This document shows positions 47,495 to 58,294 of a stretch of DNA of 64,000 bases, one piece after another. This DNA comes from Cyrtodaria siliqua (lineage: Eukaryota; Mollusca; Bivalvia; Adapedonta; Hiatellidae): contig JAWPHD010001285.1 of NCBI GenBank assembly GCA_037043455.1, positions 182,001 to 246,000 of the forward strand, read 5' to 3'. The notes below the pieces were generated by a model. That model was not told the origin of the DNA. It made no database searches and saw nothing but the letters and a program-made list of their open reading frames with translations. The position numbers and the translations under genes are program-made. Within the stretch, counting starts at the first letter, position 1. The number at the start of each line of letters is the position of its first letter.

Positions 47495-47925
47495 CGAACC
47501 GACTGCATGGTCTTCCAAAGTTCTTTCATCTCGTTCAAAGAAATATTAATATCTCCTTTACTACTGGGTGGAAAACTTGGAAATTTCACACCACCTGTGC
47601 TCTCCGGTGGTTATAGATATAATTGGTATCGTGAAAAAAATAGAAGTAAGTGCAAAGTGGTGAGTTTTCGCTTGAAAATGTGTAAATCTTTCTTATTGTG
47701 TAAACCTTCGTAAGTTTACAGATAACAGCTCGTCTATTTTCGCCTTTAACTCTCGATATTGCCAAAGTAATGCTGGCGGTACGATTCCCGGGCATGTATG
47801 AACAAATACTATTCGTTTCGTCAGCGCGTCAAACTAGTAACCTTTTTGAAACTATATCCGACTTGGTGATTTCCGGTTATACGGGGTGTGGAAAGCCTGA
47901 TCTTGCACATGGGAAGGGGAAGTGG
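47495..47925 (-). repeat. Inverted duplication, right arm
   Basis: Minus-strand counterpart of 45880-46352. Its frame (47600 down to 47440) reads GDINISLNEMKELWKTMQSV then RDVVKVGLLDIRQSLISGYHF. It continues past the point where the left arm has a GTAAGT donor, because the donor here is GTTCGG. The arms are clearly diverged, so this is not a recent fold-back. Confidence 0.6.
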
Positions 47926-48591
47926 CGGGGTGCAGATAAAAGTCACGCGCATCAACAGTTGCATGGCGTTATTGTGTAAACAAGCATGCAAATCGTTAGG
48001 AGTTGGCGACATCAATGCACAAAATATCCAAGATATGCAAGAAAAAATAATCAATCATGGGTATCCGACTCAGATAGGAAAATGCCAACGCTCGGTTAAG
48101 ATAAATAATAATTACACCTCGCATTGGAATTCCCGATCTTCACTGTATACCGATGATTCTTATAGCATTTTGGGAAATTTTAAATAATTAATCTGCTTAT
48201 CCGATAACGTCGTATACAGATTATTTTACTTGAAATATAATTGAATATTAAAGAAGGGGTGCGGTCCTGGATTATTTCTTTTATGTTTTTACTGTTGAAA
48301 ATTATATGTTGCTACCTGTTAATTTGAAATAATATTAACTGTTATATGTTATAGGTTAATTAATTAATATGACTGTCAATAACAGGGACAGTATGAAAAC
48401 ACTTAATTAATAACATCATATTATTGGCGAAATTTATTCTTTGTTATCTGTTATTGAGAATATTTAATTAATGTCAGTAACTGTTTTAGTATTTTAGTTA
48501 ATTGTTACCAAACTCAAGATATTGTTATCCTATTATGGCCCACTCCCCACCCCCTCCACCACTACCACCACCAATACTACCCTCACACTCA
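47926..48591. other. No recognisable gene
   Basis: A ~100-codon plus-strand frame (47888-48187) contains INSCMALLCKQACKSLGVGD and QDMQEKIINHGYPTQIGKCQ but matches nothing I know. The rest is AT-rich. Confidence 0.3.
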
Positions 48592-48618
48592 CACACTCAC
48601 ACACACACACACACACAC
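48592..48618 (+). repeat. (CA)n microsatellite
   Basis: Short CA run after a CCACCACTACCACCACC stretch. Confidence 0.85.
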
Positions 48619-48814
48619 CACCATTATGAACCGGGTAAATGTGTCGTCGGACCGGAATTATTTTGGCTCATTGAAAGATAGGAAAAATGCACATTTTACA
48701 AGAGCTGTCACCAGATAAACCACTAACTGTGAACCCTATGATATGCATTTATGTCGAAAAACATACCCAGCCAATATCATTCTAAACGACTGTACTGGAG
48801 TCGATTTTTATTTC

Positions 48815-49850
48815 TACTGGCCGAAGGCCAGCAGAGCTTATGGGATGGCGAGTTGTCCATCGTCCGCCGTCCGTCCGTCGTCCGTCCGTCGATGCCTCGC
48901 TAAGACAATAGGGACTTCATTTTGCATTCGATATATATCAAACTTTACCACATTGTTAATATCAATGAATGCTCGGACAAGTTTGAAAACCAGTCAGATT
49001 GAACCAGTAACAGCGGAGTTATGGCCCTTGATTTAGTTAAAAATGCTGTATTTTGCATCGTTAAGACGATAGGACATTCATTTTTCATTCCATCTTGACC
49101 AATCTTTATCAGATTGTTAATATTGGTGAAAGCTTAGACAAGTTTAAAATTCAGCCAGATCGGACCAGTAACAGCGGAGTTATGGCCCTTGATCTAGTTA
49201 AAAATGCTGTATTTTGCATCGTTAAGACGACAGGACATTCATTTTTCATTCCATCTTTACCAATCTTTATCAGATTGTTAATATTGGTGAAAGCTTAGAC
49301 AAGTTTAAAACCCAGCCAGATCGGACCATTAACAGCGGAGTTATGGCCCTTGATTTAGTTAAAAATGCTGTATGTTGCATCGTTAAGACGATAGGACATT
49401 CATTTTTCATTCCATCTTTACCAATCTTTATCAGATTGTTAATATCAATGAAAGCTCGAATAAGTTAAAACCAGCCAGATAGAATTTATAACAACGGAGT
49501 TATGGCCCTTGATTTAGTTATAAATTCTATATTTTGCCTCGTTAAGACGATAGGGCCTTCATTTTTCATCTGATCTTTACCAAACTTTAAGAGGTTGTTA
49601 ATATAAATGATAACTCGGACAAGGTCGAAAACCAGCTACATCTGACCAGGAACACTAGAGTTATGCGCCCTTGAATTATTGAAACCTGCCATTGTTAGCC
49701 TTGTGAACACTCTAGCGCCTTCATTTTGTATTAAATCTTTCCCAAACTTAGCCACATTGTTGATTACATTGAAAGCTCTAACGAGTTTGAGAACCAGCCA
49801 GATTGAACCAGTAACACCGGAGTTATGTCCCTTATTCAATATTTGGTAAT
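48815..49850 (+). repeat. Six-unit ~161-bp tandem array with Helitron-like hairpin edge
   Basis: The word GTTATG(G)CCCTTGA recurs at 49019, 49180, 49341, 49500, 49661 and, decayed, 49822, a period of 159-161. Units share ATGCTGTATTTTGCATCGTT, AAGACGATAGG, TTCATTTTTCATTCCATCTT and CCAGCCAGAT. The left edge has a perfect hairpin CTGGCCGAAGGCCAG (48819-48833) and a GTCCGTCC tract. Tandem ~160-bp repeats inside mobile elements are known in bivalves (BIV160-type satellite, pearl elements), and such cores can belong to non-autonomous Helitrons. That assignment is inferred from the period and hairpin. Confidence 0.75.
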
Positions 49851-49899
49851 GTACACTGGAAACCCGAGGGGTCGCGGATTCAAATCTCACTGGAGACGA

Positions 49900-50030
49900 T
49901 TTTTTTTTCATAGGAATCCTTGGTTCATGGGTTCATTTTTTTTTAAATATTTTTTTATTTTTTTTTTATTTTTTTATTTTTTTATTTTTTATTTAATATT
50001 TATGTGTTTTTTATTAAGTTGTTTTGTTGT
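49900..50030 (+). repeat. T-rich low-complexity tract
   Basis: Long runs of T with A/G interruptions, about 49935-49995. The open frames that cross it are products of composition. Confidence 0.85.
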
Positions 50031-50404
50031 TGTTTTTCCCCCATAAGAAAAATTGGTTCTTTTTTCTTTAATTGGGAGCTTAGGGGCCCTTGTTGGAACA
50101 GTTTTACATAGAATTATATGGAAAAACTTCAAACATCTTCTACAGGCCTTCTTGGCCCTCTTGTTCATTTTTTCTGCTAGTCTCCCAAATAAAGTCGTAT
50201 CGGAAAAGCACAGTCATGTTTGTGTTGACATTGGGGGAAAAAGCACTACTGTCGAGGGCTACGACTCCGGAAGCAAAACAATACCAGTCCGATACCATGT
50301 GGTATATTGGGAAAGGGAGTTTCATGTAAATTGTCTATTGTAGAAAGCTTACTAGTGTCATAACCTTCGACAAATATATCAAGGAAAAGTTGTATGCAAT
50401 GTTA

Positions 50405-50743
50405 CACATTGCATCTGTGGACTCACTTGACTTTTGCAGATATAGTAGCGAAGATTGTCTGATGTTTCAGAAGAAATTAGACTCTTAGTAAGGTAAGTAA
50501 TGACAATTGTTTTGTCAAACGGCAAGGAAATTACAGAAGCAAAGGCAGAGCGTGTTATTATGAAAACTAAATGCCCTTCATTTCAAAGTATGTATCAGTT
50601 GTGGCAATTGTGTATAGATGGCACTGCTACTGAACTTTTCCAACCAATTCAGCAATATTTTCGTCGACTTGAAGGTTGTTCGAAATTAGAGATTGAAGTG
50701 ATAGTAAGAGAAAGTGAAATTTGGAGATGCCTGGATATAATAG
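50405..50743 (+). other. Exon-like segments of an unidentified gene
   Basis: 50500-50743 is an open frame with even amino-acid use (KCPSFQSMYQLWQLCIDG, LFQPIQQYFRRLEGCSKLEI, VRESEIWRCLDIIG), ending at a good donor in phase 1 (ATAATAG|GTATGA). A smaller upstream piece (50441-50491) lies between TTTTGCAG and a perfect AAG|GTAAGT. I do not recognise the family. The same phase and strand as the HEPN exon make a shared or related gene possible. Confidence 0.4.
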
Positions 50744-51289
50744 GTATGAAAAAATAGAGCTATAACTTAATTTATGCGCACATATCATAAAATTGACGCA
50801 GAACCATTGTATTGTAACGCATTTTTTCATAAACTGTCAATGAACAATTTACATTATTAACAAGTTTCCACTTAACGTTAAGTTATTAACTCTTATATGT
50901 ATCAAACTTAGATCTTTTTATATTTCTTTCTATTGCACAATAGTGTTGTTTGTGCCGTGTGGCGACCGTAAAAAGTCTCCCCGTACATCCAGTCAATATT
51001 GTTATTTTAAATCCTACAGGGATTGTATGACATTCATTGATCCAGTTTTTCCTTAAACACGTGTGTTTCATATACCGCGTTGAAGGTTTTGTGCTTATCG
51101 ACATTTTGACCCATTTTATTAGGGCTTCCTTAACTTTCCTCATTATCTTGTATTAGACACTGATGTCGAGTTTTGGACCTCTTTTAACAGTCCGTAAGTT
51201 TACTAATTACTTTTTATGGATCTTTGTTACGATTTTATTTCGTATCTCTAATAAATACTAATTGGCCCTTATTTCGCTTTTCGCAGATT
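50744..51289. other. No gene; upstream flank of Naiad copy A
   Basis: Non-coding. 50935-50990 (GTGTTGTTTGTGCCGTGTGG, then GCGACCGTAAAA) resembles 44715-44745. The 5' end of the Naiad copy lies somewhere between about 51180 and 51315 and cannot be fixed without another full copy. Confidence 0.4.
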
Positions 51290-51737
51290 GGTATTACTCT
51301 CCAAATTAACAATTATGAGTCTAATAGTTAAAACTTTAAAAATAAATCTTTCACCTCTTCGGTTACAATCTGCGTCATCAATAAAAATTCCACAAAATTA
51401 CTCTTCATTTCTTAGAACTAAATCATATGTACGCCTTACACCTTTAAATCTTCATTCGGCAACCTCGTTTCATGTTCCTTCGAATAATATTACTAGGATT
51501 TTTAATAATGGCTCAAAAGTTTCCGTTACTCCTCTACGATCACCTGTTTTGAGGAAATACCATATAAAGTCACCTTTCAGAAATCATTTAGTTCATTCAA
51601 GGCGCAGGGTGTTTCCCTCTATTAATAAGTGCAATACTAAGAGGTGCAGTTGTTGTAATTATTTATCTTGCAAGTCCACCATTAAATCAGCTGTTAATGG
51701 TAGATTGTTTAATGTATGTCTAGCTTCAAATATTGAT

Positions 51738-51773
51738 TGACGTACATCTCACGTCATTTATGTTCTGACTTGA
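51738..51773 (+). other. Two in-frame TGA codons in the nuclease zinc-finger region (probable selenocysteine)
   Basis: TGA at 51738-51740 (after ASNID) and at 51771-51773 (after VIYVLT) stand in one frame with the long open stretches on both sides. In Penelope-type nucleases these two places, x-C-x-x-x-x-V-x-Y-x-x-x-C before the YVG motif, are cysteines of the CCHH finger. TGA differs from the Cys codons TGT and TGC by one base. Clam Naiads are known to be selenoproteins. Confidence 0.7.
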
Positions 51774-53041
51774 AATGCACAAATTTGCGGTATACAATAT
51801 GTTGGACTAACAGGTCGATCCTTAAAAGTTCGATTTCGTAAACACAAACATAATGCAAGTAATCCTAAAAAGTTAAAAAATTACTTGTACCAACACTTTC
51901 GTCAGTCAGGTCATAATTGTAATAACGTAACTGTTCAACCGGTTGAATATATATTTTTTGATAATGATGCTACTAAAAGCTTTAAAATAAAAGCTAGACA
52001 TATTGCAGAACTTAAGTGGACGAAAAACTTACAGACACCTTATCCACTCGGCCTTAATGACACTATTTATCAAAAAGGAAATATTTCTAAAGATCCTAAT
52101 ATTGACATTTTTTCTATATTTTCTATTCGAACGCGTAAATCTAGGTCTCATGGTCTTAGGCGTAATGGTAACATCAAACGTAAATCGCGTGTAATTATTT
52201 CTGTCACTGATTTACATACTATTTTTAAACAGTCTGGAAAGCACTCTATGCTTTCACGGCTTAGCTCTTTGTCCATTTCATCATTAAAGTTGATCGACGA
52301 GGAAGCCGACAAAATCTTCATTCGTACAGATCCCTTGTATAACACTGCGTCCAAAGCTATACACAACATGTTTTCCGACCCCATATTGACAAGGAGTCTG
52401 ATCACGTCAGGCATGTTCTAAAACTACGATATATTAATAAAGGTATTGATTTCATTGACATGCCTAGTATTTTTCGAGATACACATGTAGTTAATTCTAT
52501 CCCAAAATATTTAACAAATTCCGAAAGTCCTGTAATTTGTTATAAGTATAAAAAGCCTATTAAAAATATTATTTTCAACTACAACAAAATAGTTTCTGAC
52601 CTTGATATAGTACATAATACTCCTAAGGAATGTGAATGCAAAACATTAAAATTTTGCTATGCTTCAGCAGGTCATGTCACCACTGGTAATTTTGATATTA
52701 TTGATAAACGTATTCGGCATTTGTTTTCGAAAGGTCCTACATATAGATTACCTGTAACTATTGATTTTAATGCCTGTCGTGTCCAGATCGCCCACTCCAT
52801 TGAAGATTTTAGTATCAAATGCTGTCGTAGAGAACATGCGGACCCAAACTCACTTTCTACTTGGAAAAAGTCAATTCTGAAAATTATAGATACACGTATT
52901 AACTTTTATAATGCTAACCCCTGTTTACTTCCTCCGTGACCTAGGTTTTCCTTTCGTAATTTAAAATCGGAAATTCAGGAATTTCATAATAAATTTGTTT
53001 CAGTTCCTGCAGATAAAACAGCTAATAATGTAATTATTGTT

Positions 53042-53044
53042 TGA
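53042..53044 (+). other. In-frame TGA before the RT, shared by both Naiad copies (probable selenocysteine)
   Basis: TGA follows NNVIIV and precedes RLHYVNVLS. Copy B has the same TGA (complement of 33717-33719) in the same surroundings, although the two copies differ at many other sites. Sharing favours an ancestral codon over random decay. Confidence 0.7.
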
Positions 53045-54784
53045 CGCCTACATTACGTCAATGTTTTATCTCTGGAACTCGGCAGCACCAATTCGTATAC
53101 TCTAGTTAATTCTACTAAGGATGATGTTGTTTCCGCACATATCACTCGGCGCACTACTTTCAAGGCTGGTGTAAACGATAAGCAAAATAAACTGCCAACT
53201 ATGTACTGGATTCCTAAATCACATAAAAATCCATATAAGGCTCGCTTTATTTCGAATTCTAGTGCCTGCACCACAACAAACATCTCCAAACGTTTAACTT
53301 CTTTTCTTACTGCCGTTAAAGATCACGTTAAACTATATTGTGATAAAACTTATGAAAACTCTGGGATTAATTTATTTTGGTCTATAAAAAATTCTGGAGA
53401 CGTTCTTGATAACATTTTCAATAAAGGTCAAGTTTCATCAATAAGCACTTATGACTTCTCTACACTATATACACCCTTACCACATCACCTTATTAAAGAC
53501 AAGCTAATTTCTCTTATTCAAAAAACATTCGCTAGAGAAAATACTACATTTTTGGCATGTAATAATATAAAAGCGTTTTTTACTAACGTTAGTTTAGACA
53601 ATTATACTATGTGGACTTGCTATGAAGTTTGTGAAGCACTCATCTTCCTATTAGAAAATAATTTCGTCAGGTATGGAACCACCGTTTATAGACAAATTGT
53701 TGGTATACCTATGGGTACGAACTGTGCACCACTTGTCGCAGATTTGTTCTTATTTTGCTACGAAAGGGATTTCATGTTGAGTCTTTCACCAGATACCCAG
53801 GCAGATGTTATTGAAGCCTTTAATGACACCTCTCGGTATCTGGATGACATATTAACCATTGACAACCCTTTCTTTCCAACTATGGTTAATTATATTTATC
53901 CTAAAGAACTTCTGCTTAAAAAAGCTAATATATCTGATAATAGCGTTTCTTTTCTTGATTTAGATCTCTCGATTGAAAATGGTAAAATAATTAGCAAAAT
54001 CTATTACAAGAGAGATGATTTTAATTTTGGCATTGATAATTATCCCCACTTGGATGGGAATGTTCCCCGAGCAACTTCTTATGGGGTGTATGTGTCTCAA
54101 CTTATTAATTTTTCTAGAGCTTGTACTCGAGTGGATGACTTTAATATTCGTAATCTTTGTATAACTAAAAAGTTACTCAATCAGGGTTACCGTTACCATA
54201 AACTTCGTAGAACCTTTGCAGAATGTTATTATCGTAACCCTTATCTTCTTTCCAAATATAAAAGAAATTTAAGAACTCTTCTGCGATACGGACTATCACA
54301 ACCTGACTTCTATGATGATGTGATTTATAAACTTCGTAAGATTCTTGGTCATGATCACTTTCATACTATCTTTGTTAAACTTGTTAAAAAGTTTATCAAA
54401 AGAGGTTATGACCCTATCATTTTGCAACGTACTGCATGCTTGGTGGTGGACCCTTTTACAGTTCGCCACTATGCTTTCCTCTTAAATTGTACGATGACCG
54501 GACAGGCTGTGGATCCTATGATGACGCATACCTAAAGCCCATTGGGACGGTGGCGTTTGATGTTTGTCCATGATCTTTCTTGTCGTGCCCTTAATGGTTT
54601 ATTCTCTTACTGCTCTGGCTTCTGCCAAGTCATTGAGTACCTTCATTGTGACTTTCTAGGCTATTGTTTTTTTGTATTATATTTACACGAGCATATTTGT
54701 GTTTTACTTATATTGCCTATTGATGCTGCCTTGTTGGTTAGAGATTATAATCATGGCGGGGATTTCTTTATTTACACTGTCTTG

Positions 54785-54895
54785 TTTTAATGGGATGACA
54801 GTAGGGTAAGTGTGAGGTTTGGTGAACCCTAGAACCGGTTTAAACCCCCAGTGGGCTACTTTGCCACTGACCGTTCCAAGGCGGTAGCCCTATTG
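54785..54895 (+). promoter_or_regulatory. Conserved structured part of the Naiad 3' UTR (SECIS candidate region)
   Basis: GGGATGACAGTAGGGTAAGTGT, then ACCCTAGAACCGG and GGTAGCCCTATTGTC are nearly the same in copy A and copy B (20555-20680). Stems are possible: TAGGGT with ACCCTA, and GTGGGC with GCCAC. An ATGA word and an unpaired AA occur, as a SECIS core would need, but I could not place the 3' GA of the core with normal spacing. This is a place to look rather than an identified SECIS. Confidence 0.3.
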
Positions 54896-55040
54896 TCAAC
54901 CCTTTTGTGTTTGTGATGTCGTTTGCTTTTATTATTGCTTTTGCATTCTTGTTTGTCTGTTTGCGTGTTGTCTGTTTGCGTGTTTGTTTCTGTGTTTTGT
55001 GATTGACTGTCCTCCTTGAATGCTGCTTTCCCTGTCCGAT

Positions 55041-55457
55041 CTTTTTATATTTATTTTTCTACTGACTGAACTTTTTTCTTCAAATTTCAAATAATATTAA
55101 CACTTTTTATACATGTCTTAATTTGTTTAAATAGAAAGGTGGTGTTTATTATGTTCACCATAAAAATGATAGAAAGGTGATAAAACTTCGAGGACAGTGT
55201 CAGTTGCTAGGCAACCATTTCATTGTTGTTTAATTTGAGTCGTTCACTTTGATCTTTAAAGTTATTTGTTGTGACTTTGAAAAAATAATAATAATGCATT
55301 AAGAGAATAGCAGATGTGATAATTCGTGAAGCAATCTCAATCGTTCAAGAGGAAGAAGTTCAGTCAAAGCAAAAAGACGTAAAGTGATAACCAAATCTGC
55401 GTTGTTGACGCAAGAAAGGAACAACACTCTGGTCAACAAACCGGTCAACGTATACGG
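55041..55457. other. No gene; flank of Naiad copy A
   Basis: Non-coding. Short frames such as IADVIIREAISIVQEEEVQ (from 55300) end at stops before any donor. Confidence 0.35.
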
Positions 55458-55596
55458 ATGAAAATAAAGTCTCAATCAATCGAACAACTGTTGCATATTT
55501 TGGAAGCGTGCGAATCCGGAAAGGTAAGCTATGGACTGACGGATCTGCATATTGAAGCTAAACTGGATGAAGACATGCTCTTAGAAGGACTTAAAG
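55458..55596 (+). other. Exon-like segment, unidentified
   Basis: Open frame from ATG 55458 with SIEQLLHILEACESGKVSYG and LHIEAKLDEDMLLEGLK, ending at a donor (AAAG|GTATAT) in phase 1. The next exon-like segment on this strand (59951-60013) starts in the matching phase. No family is recognised. Confidence 0.35.
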
Positions 55597-55603
55597 GTAT
55601 ATT

Positions 55604-55882
55604 AAGTTTGTGTTAATTTATAATAGCTGCACTACTTACCACATTTAACATCGCACCTACACTATGAGACAAAGAGCGTCGTTTATTTCAAACTGACCTA
55701 TAAATTCAGGTTTCTTAACAGTAAGTCTGTGTTCAAATCGTTAGATTCCGAGAATGATTGTTAAGCATTTCAAGTCCGCTTTCGAAATGTTTAATGTAAT
55801 AGATGTTGTGTTTTTTTATATGAGTAAAAGTAGTAAAAATAATAGTATTAGTGATAGCTGTAGTAGGAACAGAGTAGTAGTG

Positions 55883-55931
<49 letters not shown>

Positions 55932-56213
55932 GTTTGTGTTAATTTATAGTAGCTGCACCAGCACCACTTACCACATTTAACATCGCACCTACACTATGAG
56001 ACAAAGAGCGTCCTTTATTTCAAAGTGACCTATAAATCCAGGTTTCTTAACAGTAAATCTGTTTTCAAATCGTTTGATTCCGAGAATGAATGTTAAGCAT
56101 TTCAAGTCCGCTTTTAAAATGTTTAATGTAATAGATGTCGTGTTTTTTATATGAGTAGAAGTAGTAAAAATAATAGTATTAGTGATAGCTGTAGTAGGAA
56201 CAGAGTAGTAGTT

Positions 56214-56258
<45 letters not shown>

Positions 56259-56263
56259 ATACC

Positions 56264-56312
<49 letters not shown>

Positions 56313-56458
56313 ATACCAGTAGTAATAGTAGTTGTAGTAGTAGTAGTAGTTGTAGTAGTAGTAGTAGTAATAACAGTAGTAGTAGTAGTAGTAGTAGTAG
56401 TAGTTGTAGTAGTAGTAGTAGTAATACCAGTAGTAGTAGTAGTAGTAGTAGTAATACC

Positions 56459-56525
<67 letters not shown>

Positions 56526-56581
56526 ATACCAGTAGTAGTAGTAGTAGTAGTAGTAGTTGTAGTAGTAGTAGTAGTAATACC

Positions 56582-56613
<32 letters not shown>

Positions 56614-56632
56614 TAGTAGTAGTAGTAATACC

Positions 56633-56681
<49 letters not shown>

Positions 56682-56686
56682 ATACC

Positions 56687-56732
<46 letters not shown>

Positions 56733-56737
56733 ATACC

Positions 56738-56777
<40 letters not shown>

Positions 56778-56782
56778 TTACC

Positions 56783-56828
<46 letters not shown>

Positions 56829-56833
56829 ATACC

Positions 56834-56865
<32 letters not shown>

Positions 56866-56935
56866 TAGTAGTAGTAGTAATACCAGTAGTAGTAGTAGTA
56901 GTAGTAGTAGTTGTAGTAGTAGTAGTAGTAATACC

Positions 56936-56967
<32 letters not shown>

Positions 56968-56986
56968 TAGTAGTAGTAGTAATACC

Positions 56987-57029
<43 letters not shown>

Positions 57030-57040
57030 ATAGTAATACC

Positions 57041-57092
<52 letters not shown>

Positions 57093-57148
57093 ATACCAGT
57101 AGTAGTAGTAGTAGTAGTAGTAGTTGTAGTAGTAGTAGTAGTAATACC

Positions 57149-57180
<32 letters not shown>

Positions 57181-57199
57181 TAGTAGTAGTTGTAATACC

Positions 57200-57230
<31 letters not shown>

Positions 57231-57241
57231 ATAGTAATACC

Positions 57242-57293
<52 letters not shown>

Positions 57294-57310
57294 ATACCAG
57301 TAGTAATACC

Positions 57311-57359
<49 letters not shown>

Positions 57360-57800
57360 ATACCAGTAGTAGTAGTAGTAGTAGTAGTAGTAAGTTTGTG
57401 TTAATTTATAGTAGCTGCACCACTTACCACATTTAACATCGCACCTAGACTATGAGACAAAAAGCATCGTGTATTTCAAACTGACCTATAAATTCAGGTT
57501 TCTTAACAGTAAGTCTGTGTTCAAATCGTTAGATTCCGAGAATGATTGTTAAGCATTTCAAGTCCGCTTTCAAAATGTTTAATGTAATAGATGTTGTGTT
57601 TTTTATATGAGTAGATTTAGTAAGAATAATAGTATTAGTGATAGCTGTAGTAGTAGTAGTAGTTGTTGTTGTTGATGTTTTCGTTCTTGTTGTAGCGGTA
57701 GTAGCAACTCTAATAATAGTAGTTGTAGTAAGAATAATAGTAGTAGTAGTAACAGTAGTAGCAGTAACTGTCGCAGTAGTAGAAGTAATAGTAGCAGTAG

Positions 57801-57832
<32 letters not shown>

Positions 57833-57880
57833 ATAGTAGTTAGTGGTAGTAGTAGTAATAGTAATACGTAGTAGTAGTAG
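55604..57880 (+). repeat. Triplicated ~265-bp unit with (AGT)n arrays
   Basis: The segment starting GTTTGTGTTAATTTATA and ending GTGATAGCTGTAGTAGGAAC occurs at 55604-55865, 55931-56203 and 57391-57640 with few differences. Each copy is followed by an (AGT)n array: about 60, 1190 and 240 bases. Duplication of the unit together with its microsatellite, followed by expansion of the middle array, explains the layout. Confidence 0.9.
56204..57391 (+). repeat. 1.2-kb (AGT)n array with higher-order structure
   Basis: Nearly pure AGT triplets, broken by AATACC about twenty times. In 56525-56735 and 56829-56985 the interruptions are 51 bases (17 triplets) apart, often with one GTGGTAGT or GTTGTAGT variant at mid-unit. 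The 417-codon open frame of Val with Ile-Pro interruptions that crosses it is an artefact: the array has no TAG in that frame. Confidence 0.95.
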
Positions 57881-57893
57881 TAATTTTTTACCG

Positions 57894-57896
<3 letters not shown>

Positions 57897-57922
<26 letters not shown>
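57897..57922. repeat. (AT)n tract
   Basis: TA dinucleotide run. 57923-58300 is AT-rich without a gene. Confidence 0.8.
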
Positions 57923-57927
<5 letters not shown>

Positions 57928-58294
57928 GGTGGATACTATATATATATAAATCTATATATACATATACAATATCTAATGTTTGTACTTGTAGCTTATAGAT
58001 CCCACGTTACAGAAAGTTCGCTATTCTGAATTTAATTCTGTCACAAATAATATAATAATAATAATTTAATAATACTATATCTAAATTCAGTGTATCAGTA
58101 TGATCTGGCGTCTTTCTATGGTAAAATGTTGTATATATATATACCCGAGGTTATAATCATGTAAAGTGAATCCTCTACCGTATACATTATACGCTATGGT
58201 TGTCGTTATTTGACGGAAAGGCACGAACATATCCGACACGTTCAGTAGTACGACCTAAGTATCACCCGTCCACCGAAACCAATCGTTTTAGGTT

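Larger units (their letters stand above)
51315..54535 (+). pseudogene. Naiad copy A ORF: Zn finger, GIY-YIG nuclease, CxC linker, reverse transcriptase with TGA (Sec) codons
   Basis: I start at ATG 51315 (MSLIVKTLK). Seen in order: KCNTKRCSCCNYLSCKS finger; IYVLT-TGA-NAQICGIQYVG, the start of the GIY-YIG fold; RFRKHKHN and YQHFRQSGHN; a long linker (SRLSSLSISSLKLIDEEADK) with CECK; then VPADKTANNVIIV-TGA-R, MYWIPKSHKNPYKARFISNS, motif A TYDFSTLYTPLP (Asp near 53453), motif B GIPMGTNCAPLVADL, motif C SRYLDDILTID (53834-53866), and a C-terminal thumb (LRKILGHDHFHTIFVKLVKK). The RT motifs are intact. Breaks: a 7-base deletion near 52350 relative to copy B (frame 0 to frame 2) and TGA 52937. TGAs at 51738, 51771 and 53042 are probably Sec codons. 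I call it pseudogene because of the deletion. Confidence 0.88.
51290..55040 (+). mobile_element. Naiad-type Penelope-like retroelement, copy A (nearly complete)
   Basis: Penelope-like elements carry a reverse transcriptase related to telomerase plus a GIY-YIG nuclease. In this copy the nuclease precedes the RT and a CxC linker joins them. That permuted order defines the N-terminal-endonuclease clade (Naiad in invertebrates). The order is: Cys-rich finger (51629-51670), GIY-YIG nuclease (51740-52060), linker with CEC (52631-52639), RT (about 52940-54535), and 3' UTR to about 55040, where similarity with copy B ends. It is flanked by exon-like segments of the same strand, so it may sit in an intron. 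Confidence 0.92.

Noticed and set aside
51738..51740. Reading the first TGA simply as the end of a 150-codon protein
   Set aside because: The same frame resumes at once with the conserved nuclease motif, and the position is a known cysteine of the family. Sec or a decayed Cys explains it better.
56151..57404. 417-codon open frame of poly-valine with Ile-Pro interruptions
   Set aside because: It is the (AGT)n microsatellite read in its stop-free frame. It has no non-repetitive sequence and no gene context.
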